Shown here: positions 8,173 to 14,708 of the stretch, one piece after another | Layout of the letters: each line of letters starts with the position of its first letter | Numbering within the stretch: position 1 is the first letter of the stretch | From: Longimicrobium sp. | GTDB taxonomy: Bacteria; Gemmatimonadota; Gemmatimonadetes; Longimicrobiales; Longimicrobiaceae | NCBI GenBank assembly: GCA_036389795.1 | Contig: DASVWD010000009.1 | Location: 1 to 34,862, forward strand | Length of the DNA: 34,862 bases | Direction: 5' to 3' | Translations under genes and position numbers: made by a program | Notes under the pieces: model-generated | Told to the model about the DNA's origin: nothing | What the model saw: the letters and a program-made list of their open reading frames with translations, nothing else | Database searches by the model: none

Positions 8173-8362
8173 GCCCCCTCCCCCGTGCGGTCCCCGGTTG
8201 CTCGCTCCTCGCAGCCAGAGGACGCGCTCCCCTCCCCCGCTGCGCGGTAGAGGGGAAACACCTCGGCGCTGCGCGCGACGAAACTACGTGCGGGATGCGG
8301 TTGAAGCCGCGTAGGGTTTGCGAGGCTTTCCGTGGTTCCAGCGGGCGGGTTCACCCGCTCGC
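8173..8362 (+). repeat. Dispersed structured element with TTCA-capped hairpin, copy 1
   Basis: Homologous to 27913-28115 in the same orientation. Shared blocks include ACACCTCGGCGCT, GTTGAAGCC, GCGAGGCTTTCCGTGGTTCC and the cytosine-rich left end. The right end is a hairpin: GCGGGCGGG (8341-8349), loop TTCA (8350-8353), CCCGCTCGC (8354-8362), nine pairs including one G-T. A second small hairpin with a TGAA loop (GCGGT/GCCGC) sits at about 8298-8311. It does not code for a protein. It could be a mobile palindromic element or an RNA. Confidence 0.75.
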
Positions 8363-8647
8363 ACCCCGGCGCTCGACGGTGGAGCTCAAGAGACAGGCCC
8401 CCGTATCCGCCGACTCGACGCCGTCCGATTTCCTGCCGATCAGACAGGATGGTTCATGCCTGAATGATTGCATTCCGCCCTTCCGGCAGTCGGGCCGCGG
8501 GCGCACGCAAGTGCAGGCGGGACGCGGGTTTTCCAGGGCACGCGCGGCGGATTGGGGGGTATCCCGTCTCCGGCAAGGGAAATGCTGAGCGACCGGTCCA
8601 GCGGCCGCCCCACGCCGGGGCGGCGACCGGATTGAAAGGAATATCCG

Positions 8648-11329
8648 ATGAGCGAGAGAACGACGCTTCCGGTCCTCCCCCTGCGGGAGACCGTGATCTT
8701 CCCCGGGACCGCCGTGCCGATCTCGGCCGGGCGCCCGGGGACGCTGCAGGCCATCGAGGCGGCGCTCGCGGGCGACCGCCGTATGCTGGCCGTGGCACAG
8801 AAGGAGAACCGCGACGAGGTGGAGGCCGACAACCTCTACAACGTGGGCACCGTGGTGCGCATCGCCCAGGTGCAGCGCGGCGGGGGCGGGGTGCAGCTGC
8901 TGATCCACGGCGAGCACCGCGCCCTGGCGCTGCAGTACCTGCCCACCCCCGACCGGGGGCTCAGCGCGCACGTGCGCGAGATGACGGACCTGGAGCCGGT
9001 GAACGCCGAAGACCCGGCCTTCATCGCGCTGTACAAGGAGCTGCGCGACCGCGCGGCCGAGCTGGGGAAGCGGCGCGGCATCCCCGCCGAGATGCTCCAG
9101 CAGTTCATGGAGGGGATCACCGACCCCGGCCAGTTCGCCGACCTGGTGGCCTTCTACGTGGAGATGGACACCACGGCCAAGCAGAAGCTGCTGGAGGTGC
9201 TCTCGGTCGAGGAGCGCCTGCGCTCGCTGCTCCTGATCGTGCAGCGCCAGCTCACCCTGATCGAGGCGCAGGAGGAGATCCAGGCGCAGGTGCAGGAGGA
9301 GCTGGGCGAGCGCCAGCGCGAGATGCTGCTGCGCGAGCAGATGAAGGCGATCCAGCGCGAGCTGGGCGAGGAGGACGAGGGGCGCGAGATCGAGGAGCTG
9401 CGCGAGAAGATCGAGTCGCTGGAGCTCCCCGAGGCCGCGCGCGAGGAGACGCTGCGCGAGTTGGGGCGCCTGGAGCGCACCAACCCGCAGAGCGCCGAGT
9501 ACCAGGTGATCCGCACCTACCTGGAGTGGGTGACCGACCTGCCCTGGAACACGCGCACCGACGACCACCTGGACCTGGTGGCCGCCGAGGAGATCCTGCA
9601 CGAGGACCACTACGGGCTGGAGGACGTGAAGGACCGCGTCCTCGAGTTCCTGGCCGTGCGCCAGCTGGCCGCCCGCCGCGCCGCGGCCGAGGCGAAGGAG
9701 GAGGCCGTCCACGAGGCCGAGCTGGAGGGCGGCGCGCTGGAGGCCGAGGTGCTGGAGGCCGCCGCCGAGGCGGGGCTCGTCCCCGACGCGGAGGCTTCCC
9801 AGGCGGAGACCGACGCCGCCGCCGACGGCGAGGGCGTGGAGGAGAAGATCGAGAAGCAGGTGACCGAGGCCAAGGCGCGCGCCACGGCCAAGGGCCCGAT
9901 CCTGCTGTTCGTGGGCCCGCCGGGCGTGGGGAAGACCTCCATCGCCAAGTCGATCGCGCGGGCGCTGGGGCGCAAGTACGTGCGCATCGCCCTGGGCGGC
10001 GCGCGCGACGAGGCCGACATCCGCGGCCACCGGCGCACCTACGTGGGGGCCATGCCGGGGCGCATCATCCAGGCGCTCAAGCAGGCCAAGAGCCGCAACC
10101 CGGTGCTCCTGCTGGACGAGGTCGACAAGCTGGGCGTCAGCCTGCAGGGCGACCCCTCGGCGGCGCTGCTGGAGGTGCTGGACCCGGCGCAGAACCACGA
10201 GTTCACCGACCACTACCTGGGCGTGCCGTTCGACCTGTCGGAGGTGCTCTTCATCGCCACGGCGAACTACGCGCAGAACATCCCGGCGCCGCTGTACGAC
10301 CGCATGGAGGCGGTGGAGTTCCGCGGCTACACCGAGATGGAGAAGAAGGAGATCGCCAAGCGCTACCTCCTCCCGCGCCAGGAGCAGGAGAACGGCCTGG
10401 AGCCGGGCGAGTTCGAGGTGACCGAGGAGGCGCTGCAGGCGGTGATCGCCGAGTACACGCGCGAGGCGGGGGTGCGCCAGCTGGAGCGCGAGATCGGCAA
10501 GCTGGCCCGCAAGGCGGCGCGCCGCATCGCCTCGGGGAGCCTGAGCATCGTCTCGGTCGACGAGGAGCGGGTGAAGGAGTTCCTGGGCCGCACCAAGGTG
10601 CACCCCGAGCGGGCCAACCGCGAGGACCAGGTGGGCGTGGCCACGGGGATGTACTACACCCCCACGGGCGGCGACATCATGTTCATCGAGGTGAGCGCGC
10701 AGACCCGCACCGCGCAGAGCACGGCGGCCGCGGCGGCCGAGAGCGAGGGGACCTCCGCCGGCTTCGGCAACCTGGTGCTCACCGGCCAGCTGGGCGAGGT
10801 GATGAAGGAGTCGGCGCGGGCGGCGCTCACCTATGCGCGGGCCAACGCGGTGCGCTACGGGATCGACCCGCGCAAGGCGTGGGGCTCGGAGATCCACATC
10901 CACGTGCCGGCGGGGGCGATCCCCAAGGACGGTCCCTCGGCGGGGGTGGCGCTCACCGCGGCGCTGGTCTCGGTCCTGAGCGGCACGCCGGTGCGCGCCG
11001 ACGTGTCGATGACGGGCGAGGTGACGCTCACCGGCCGGGTGCTCCCGATCGGCGGCGTGAAGGAGAAGCTGCTGGGCGCCTGGCGCGCGGGGATCCGCAC
11101 CATCGTGCTCCCGAAGGAGAACGAGGCGGACCTGGACGACCTGCCGCGCGAGGTGGTGGAGCAGATGGAGGTCCACCCCGTGGAGTCGATCGACCAGGCG
11201 CTCTCGGTGACGCTGCGCGGCGCCAGCTTGAGCGAAGGGAAGCTGCTCTTCCCCGAGCTGCCGCTGCCGCCCGCCATCCAGGGCGGACGCGGGCTGGAGG
11301 GCGAGGTGCGGATGCACGGGGGACGGTAA
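8648..11329 (+). CDS. lon: Lon ATP-dependent protease
   Basis: An 893-residue Lon of the bacterial LonA type, degrading misfolded and regulatory proteins in the cytoplasm. The N-terminal substrate-binding domain opens LPVLPLRETVIFPGTAVPI. AAA+ motifs are Walker A GPPGVGKT (near 422) and Walker B LLLDEVDK. The protease domain has S764 in KDGPSAGVAL and K807 in GGVKEK, spaced 43 residues apart exactly like E. coli S679/K722. Unusually, about 70 Ala/Glu-rich residues (342-413) separate AVRQLA from the KGPILLFVGPPGVGKT block, where E. coli has only a few. A smaller insertion, AAAAAESEGTSAGFG, sits at the start of the protease domain. Ribosome site AAAGGA. The transcript ends at the hairpin 11382-11412. 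Confidence 0.97.
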   Translation: MSERTTLPVLPLRETVIFPGTAVPISAGRPGTLQAIEAALAGDRRMLAVAQKENRDEVEADNLYNVGTVVRIAQVQRGGGGVQLLIHGEHRALALQYLPTPDRGLSAHVREMTDLEPVNAEDPAFIALYKELRDRAAELGKRRGIPAEMLQQFMEGITDPGQFADLVAFYVEMDTTAKQKLLEVLSVEERLRSLLLIVQRQLTLIEAQEEIQAQVQEELGERQREMLLREQMKAIQRELGEEDEGREIEELREKIESLELPEAAREETLRELGRLERTNPQSAEYQVIRTYLEWVTDLPWNTRTDDHLDLVAAEEILHEDHYGLEDVKDRVLEFLAVRQLAARRAAAEAKEEAVHEAELEGGALEAEVLEAAAEAGLVPDAEASQAETDAAADGEGVEEKIEKQVTEAKARATAKGPILLFVGPPGVGKTSIAKSIARALGRKYVRIALGGARDEADIRGHRRTYVGAMPGRIIQALKQAKSRNPVLLLDEVDKLGVSLQGDPSAALLEVLDPAQNHEFTDHYLGVPFDLSEVLFIATANYAQNIPAPLYDRMEAVEFRGYTEMEKKEIAKRYLLPRQEQENGLEPGEFEVTEEALQAVIAEYTREAGVRQLEREIGKLARKAARRIASGSLSIVSVDEERVKEFLGRTKVHPERANREDQVGVATGMYYTPTGGDIMFIEVSAQTRTAQSTAAAAAESEGTSAGFGNLVLTGQLGEVMKESARAALTYARANAVRYGIDPRKAWGSEIHIHVPAGAIPKDGPSAGVALTAALVSVLSGTPVRADVSMTGEVTLTGRVLPIGGVKEKLLGAWRAGIRTIVLPKENEADLDDLPREVVEQMEVHPVESIDQALSVTLRGASLSEGKLLFPELPLPPAIQGGRGLEGEVRMHGGR

Positions 11330-11334
11330 CTTCC

Positions 11335-11366
11335 AGTACGGAAGTACGGGAGTACGAAAGTACGAG
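11335..11366 (+). repeat. 8-bp AGTACG array after lon
   Basis: AGTACG occurs at 11335, 11343, 11351 and 11359, a strict 8-nt period with unit RAGTACGR. The array starts 5 nt after the lon stop codon and reads in the sense direction. It is inverted relative to the array at 11477-11506, with a terminator hairpin between them. Confidence 0.9.
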
Positions 11367-11381
11367 CACCACGTGCAGAAA

Positions 11382-11420
11382 GAGCCCCCGGAGGCGAGTC
11401 CTCCGGGGGCTCCTTTCGTT
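11382..11420. terminator. Bidirectional terminator between lon and the beta-barrel gene
   Basis: GAGCCCCCGGAGG (11382-11394) pairs perfectly over 13 bp with 11400-11412 around the loop CGAGT. CTTTCGTT follows on the plus strand and TTTCT on the minus strand. It lies midway between two convergent genes and is flanked by inverted AGTACG arrays. Confidence 0.9.
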
Positions 11421-11476
11421 CGGCGGCGGGACGAGGCGATGTCTCCGCGCGCCTGCGCTAGCCTTCGCACCGACCC

Positions 11477-11506
11477 CGTACCTTCGTACTCTCGTACTTC
11501 CGTACT
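11477..11506 (-). repeat. 8-bp AGTACG array after the beta-barrel gene
   Basis: On the plus strand CGTACY occurs at 11477, 11485, 11493 and 11501, which is AGTACG-type on the minus strand with an 8-nt period. It begins 5 nt after the stop codon of the minus-strand beta-barrel gene, in that gene's sense direction. Confidence 0.9.
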
Positions 11507-11511
11507 TCAGT

Positions 11512-12285
11512 TCACAGGCTCTCCCGCGAGGTCCACGTGCCGGAGGCGGGGACCGGGGGCGGGGGGGTGGTCGCGGCGGGCGTAGCCGGCTCGTCCTCGT
11601 CGCCGCGCAGGCGGAACTGCCAGCCGACGGAGACCTGCCAGCCGCTCAGGTCCAGGTCGCGCGGCCAGTTGGCGGGGAGCCGCTCGGAGGCGGCCTCGGG
11701 GAGCTCCCAGTCGACGCTCTCGAAGCTGCGCCAGCGGTAGCCGGCCTCCACGAAGAGCCCGCGCGGCTTCAGCAGGTAGATCCCCGCCGAGACGCCGAAC
11801 TCGAAGGTCTCGGCCTCCAGCTCGTACTCCACGCCCTCGGGGTCGTAGCCGCGCGCGTGCCACAGCGTGGTGAGCCCGAAGCTGGCGCCCACGTACGGGT
11901 CGGCGATCCCCAGCCCCAGACGCTCGGGGAGCGAGGCGTACGCGGTGATGGTGGGGAAGGCGCGCAGGGAGCCGTGCAGGTCCAGCGTGGGCTCGGCGGC
12001 CTCGAAGCCGCGCAGGAAGCTGGTGCCGAGCCCCAGCTCCAGGTCGGCGCCGCCCACGGAAGGGAGGTCGATCAGCACCTCGGCGGCCATGCCGCAGATC
12101 CCGATCCCCAGGCAGTCGCCCTCCCGCGCGCGCAGCTCGCCGGAGCCGGGGATGTGGCTCCCCTGCAGCGCCACGGTGATGCTGTTGACCTCGTCGAACA
12201 GCTCGGTGAGGAAGTCGAACTGGGCGTAGGCGGGCGTGGCCGCCAGCACGCCGGCCAGGGCGAGGAGGGGAACGGCTCGCTTCAT
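11512..12285 (-). CDS. Probable outer-membrane beta-barrel protein
   Basis: A 257-residue exported protein. The signal peptide MKRAVPLLALAGVLAATPAYAQ has a clean AYA cleavage site, which sets the start at 12285; upstream in-frame sequence is Arg/Pro-rich and not credible. The mature part alternates polar and hydrophobic residues (DLELGLGTSF, VGASFGLTTLWHARGY, LFVEAGYRWRSF, GWQVSVGWQFRL), typical of small outer-membrane barrels of about eight strands. Two cysteines, CLGIGIC, may form a disulphide in a loop. After the last strand comes a Pro/Thr-rich tail, so the usual terminal aromatic residue is missing. No specific function is recognisable. The gene converges on lon and shares its terminator region. 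Confidence 0.78.
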   Translation of the reverse strand: MKRAVPLLALAGVLAATPAYAQFDFLTELFDEVNSITVALQGSHIPGSGELRAREGDCLGIGICGMAAEVLIDLPSVGGADLELGLGTSFLRGFEAAEPTLDLHGSLRAFPTITAYASLPERLGLGIADPYVGASFGLTTLWHARGYDPEGVEYELEAETFEFGVSAGIYLLKPRGLFVEAGYRWRSFESVDWELPEAASERLPANWPRDLDLSGWQVSVGWQFRLRGDEDEPATPAATTPPPPVPASGTWTSRESL

Positions 12286-12781
12286 CGGGGGAACGGTCCG
12301 GGAGACGTGCGGGGGAGAAAAAACGACGCGCCGGCGGGTGCCGGCGTAAGCGGTTGGGCGCGTGGAAGATGCGCGAAAGCGGCGCGCGGGGCAAGGGGGA
12401 CGGAGGCAGGGAAGGAGGCCGGGGGCGGCTGAAGCCGCGGCAACCACCGCAGGAAGCCTCGCAGACTGCGCGAGGCTGCGGGGCCGGCATCGGCGCGGGG
12501 GATCGGGATCGAAGCGGGGGCCGCCACGCGCGCGGAAGGCCGCGGCGGCGGTGTGTTCCCACAAACCTGGGCGGAGTGAGACCCGCGCGCGTGCGCCGGG
12601 GCGGCGGACCAGGGAGAGGGCGGGCGCGCGGGGCTCACGGAGCGGGCGCGGAGACCCCGCAAGCCGGCGGCCCGGCGGGACGCGCCGGCGAGGAGGCTCC
12701 GCGCCCCCGCGCAGGAGACAGGCGGACACGGGGTTTCGTCCGCCTGGCTCCGGAGCGGCACCGGAGCCCGCACAACGAGAC
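12286..12781. other. GC-rich spacer upstream of the beta-barrel gene
   Basis: No credible gene: frames through it encode Arg/Pro/Gly-rich low-complexity peptides. It contains a hairpin CGCCGGC/GCCGGCG near 12330-12347, a diverged inverted copy of the structured repeat (12425-12477), and no convincing promoter. Confidence 0.5.
12425..12477 (-). repeat. Structured element, diverged third copy
   Basis: Read on the minus strand this segment has GCGAGGCTTCC, then GTGGTT, and ends in GCGGC-TTCA-GCCGC (12425-12438), the same order as the right ends of the copies at 8173-8362 and 27913-28115. Its left side forms another hairpin, AGCCTCGC/GCGAGGCT (12455-12462 with 12470-12477). Similarity outside these blocks is weak. 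Confidence 0.5.
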
Positions 12782-12815
12782 GAGCCCCGGTCCGCAGTTT
12801 CGCGGACCGGGGCTC
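12782..12815 (-). terminator. Terminator after the subtilisin-like gene
   Basis: GAGCCCCGGTCCGC (12782-12795) pairs perfectly over 14 bp with 12802-12815 around a 6-nt loop. It lies 43 nt past the stop of the minus-strand protease gene. The T-richer side (CTTTGCTTC) is on the plus strand, so it may stop transcription both ways. Confidence 0.75.
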
Positions 12816-12858
12816 CTTTGCTTCGTCCTCACCTCGGAGACGAGACCGACCACCCGGA

Positions 12859-14271
12859 TCAGTTCCCCGAGACGGCGCGGTAGGCGTTGATCACGCCGTA
12901 GCCCTCCTCGGAGTGGCGGCTCGGGTAGTACTGCGCCGTCTGCCACAGGCGCTGCCGGAGCTGGTCGCGCGTGAGCGCGGGGTTGCGGCTCCACACCAGC
13001 GCGGCCACCGACGAGACCACCGCGGTGGCGTTCGAGCTGCCGCCCATGCTCACCACGTCGCCCGTGTACCGGCCCGTGCTGGGGACGTCGAGGTACGCGG
13101 TGAGCTCCACGTCGCTGCCGTGGTGGATGCCGCAGGGCACGCCGCCGCCGGGGTAGGTGACGCCGGTGACGGCCACCACCTCGGGCATGTCGGCCGGGAA
13201 CACCACGTTGCTGTCCAGGATGCCGTCGCCGCACCCGGAGGTGCCGGCCGCGCCGAAGAAGAGCACGTCGTAGTTGTAGTGCCAGTACTCGATCTCGTCG
13301 GACACCTGCCACCACCAGTTCAGGCTCTCCCACGCCATCGCGATCACCCACGAGCCGTACTGCAGGGCGCCGCGCACGCCGTACTTGGCGTCGCTGCTGG
13401 AGACGGCGGCCACCCCGTTGGCGTGGCGCACGCTCACCAGGTTGGCGCGGTAGGCGATGCCGCCCACGTTCTGCCCGTCGCGCGGCGCGGCGATGATGCC
13501 GGCCATGCGGGTGCCGTGGCCGCACTCGTCGTACGCCGAGGTGAAGGTGGGCGAGACGTACAGGAGGCGGAGGCTGCGCCCGGCGCTCTCACCGCTGGTG
13601 AAGGTGCTCATGAACTGCCCCTGCGCCGACGACAGCCCGGTGTCGATCAGGCCGATGGTGACCCCGGCGCCGCTGGAGAGCGTCCAGGCGGAGGGGATCC
13701 CCATGGCGGTGAACTTCTGCGAGTAGACGTCGCCCGAGGCGGTGTACTGGCGGTCGCCCGTCCACGGGTCGCCCCAGCTGCATCCGCCCACGCCGGCGTG
13801 GCTGTTCAGGTCGCCGGCGGCCATCACCGGCTCCACGTAGTCCACGAAGCCCAGCCTGCGCACGGCCCTGAGCGCGTCCACGCTCGCCAGCCGCACCTTG
13901 AGCGTGGGCAGCAGGGTGTCGCGCTGCAGGAGCGTCACGCCCTGCTGGGCGAGGACGGCGCGGCCGGCCTGGCTCCAGGTGGGCGCGTCGACCAGCACCT
14001 TGCCGCGGTAGAAGCCGCGCGGCGCGCCCGGCGCCTTGAGGCCCACCGTGGCCACCCCGCCGCCGGCGGCGACGTGCTCCCACAGCGCCTCGTCGGTGAA
14101 GTCCACGAAGGTGCCCGGCCGCTCCTGGGCGCGGGTGGGGATCTGCCCCTCTACGCGCGCGGCCGCGGGGGCGGCCGGCGGGGCGAGCGGGGTCTGGCTG
14201 TCGTCGGAGCACGCGGCGAGCGCGAGCAGCGCGGCCGCGGCGAGCGGGGCGGTGAGACGGAAACGGACCAT
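12859..14271 (-). CDS. Subtilisin-like (S8) serine peptidase lipoprotein
   Basis: A 470-residue exported protease. The lipobox LAAC (C21) follows a short hydrophobic stretch. Residues about 40-150 form an N-terminal prodomain-like region (RLASVDALRAVRRLGFVDYVEP). The catalytic triad is D210 (GLIDTG), H252 (CGHGTRMAG) and S413 (GSSNATAVVSS). The usual oxyanion-hole asparagine (AAGN) is replaced by threonine: AAGTSG, T344. Cysteine pairs such as C164, C250, C347 and C380 suggest disulphides outside the cytoplasm. Ribosome site GAGGA lies 6 nt before the ATG and a sigma-70-type promoter is at 14364-14392. The product is probably a cell-envelope endopeptidase; the specificity is unknown. Confidence 0.92.
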   Translation of the reverse strand: MVRFRLTAPLAAAALLALAACSDDSQTPLAPPAAPAAARVEGQIPTRAQERPGTFVDFTDEALWEHVAAGGGVATVGLKAPGAPRGFYRGKVLVDAPTWSQAGRAVLAQQGVTLLQRDTLLPTLKVRLASVDALRAVRRLGFVDYVEPVMAAGDLNSHAGVGGCSWGDPWTGDRQYTASGDVYSQKFTAMGIPSAWTLSSGAGVTIGLIDTGLSSAQGQFMSTFTSGESAGRSLRLLYVSPTFTSAYDECGHGTRMAGIIAAPRDGQNVGGIAYRANLVSVRHANGVAAVSSSDAKYGVRGALQYGSWVIAMAWESLNWWWQVSDEIEYWHYNYDVLFFGAAGTSGCGDGILDSNVVFPADMPEVVAVTGVTYPGGGVPCGIHHGSDVELTAYLDVPSTGRYTGDVVSMGGSSNATAVVSSVAALVWSRNPALTRDQLRQRLWQTAQYYPSRHSEEGYGVINAYRAVSGN

Positions 14272-14708
14272 CGGGCATCCTCGCTGGAACGGTGGAACAA
14301 CAGAAACGCGGGCAGCGATGTGTGCCCGCGAGGGGGTGGAGACTGGCTGTGTCGTATGCCCCTAAGATAATGCCGCGGGGCCATTTGCGCAACTCGTGCG
14401 CCGTCGCGCGGCATCCCCTCCCGACCCCGGCGCGCGGCTCGCGCGTCGCTCCCGCGCGCGTCCGGCGGCGGTCGGGCGATAACCACGCCGGGCTTGCACG
14501 GTGGTGATTTCGCCGATCGGTTCCGCTCCCTCCGTCCACCGGGAGGAGACGCGGCGAGCGCCTTTCACCCGTTCGTCCGCCCTGCCGTTTTCGGCCTGGT
14601 CCTGCGGGCGGCCGCGTGCCCCCCGCCGCCCGCGCCGCACCCGGTCCCCTGCCGGCCTCCGGGAGGGCCGCCGCCCGGGCGGCGCGGGTCCCCGGCCCCG
14701 CGCCGGGC
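14272..14708. other. Spacer between S8 protease and CHAT protease genes
   Basis: Both flanking genes are on the minus strand. The spacer contains the S8 gene promoter near its left end (14364-14392) and otherwise only GC-rich sequence. No hairpin with a T-tract was seen after the CHAT gene's stop, and no small gene is supported. Confidence 0.5.
14364..14392 (-). promoter_or_regulatory. Sigma-70-type promoter for the S8 protease gene
   Basis: On the minus strand TTGCGC (14387-14392) and TATCTT (14364-14369) are spaced by 17 nt in an AT-richer patch. The predicted start is near 14357, giving a leader of about 85 nt. Confidence 0.6.

Larger units (their letters stand above)
8098..8647. other. 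Spacer between NUDIX and lon with repeat element and lon leader
   Basis: The left part carries the NUDIX promoter (8139-8167) and the structured repeat copy 8173-8362. From 8363 to the lon ATG there is no gene. This segment should hold the lon promoter, but no TTGNNN-17-TANNNT pair and no CIRCE heat-shock operator is visible. A clear ribosome site AAAGGA (8635-8640) lies 7 nt before the lon start. Confidence 0.5.

Noticed and set aside
8351-11470. A 1039-residue open frame antisense to lon
   Set aside because: It mirrors the codon bias of lon; its product is His/Arg/Leu-rich low complexity without family motifs. GC-rich genes commonly leave such open antisense frames.
12286-12781. Arg-rich frames suggesting a basic protein upstream of the beta-barrel gene
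   Set aside because: Low-complexity Arg/Gly/Pro translation in every frame, no ribosome site, and overlap with a structured repeat.
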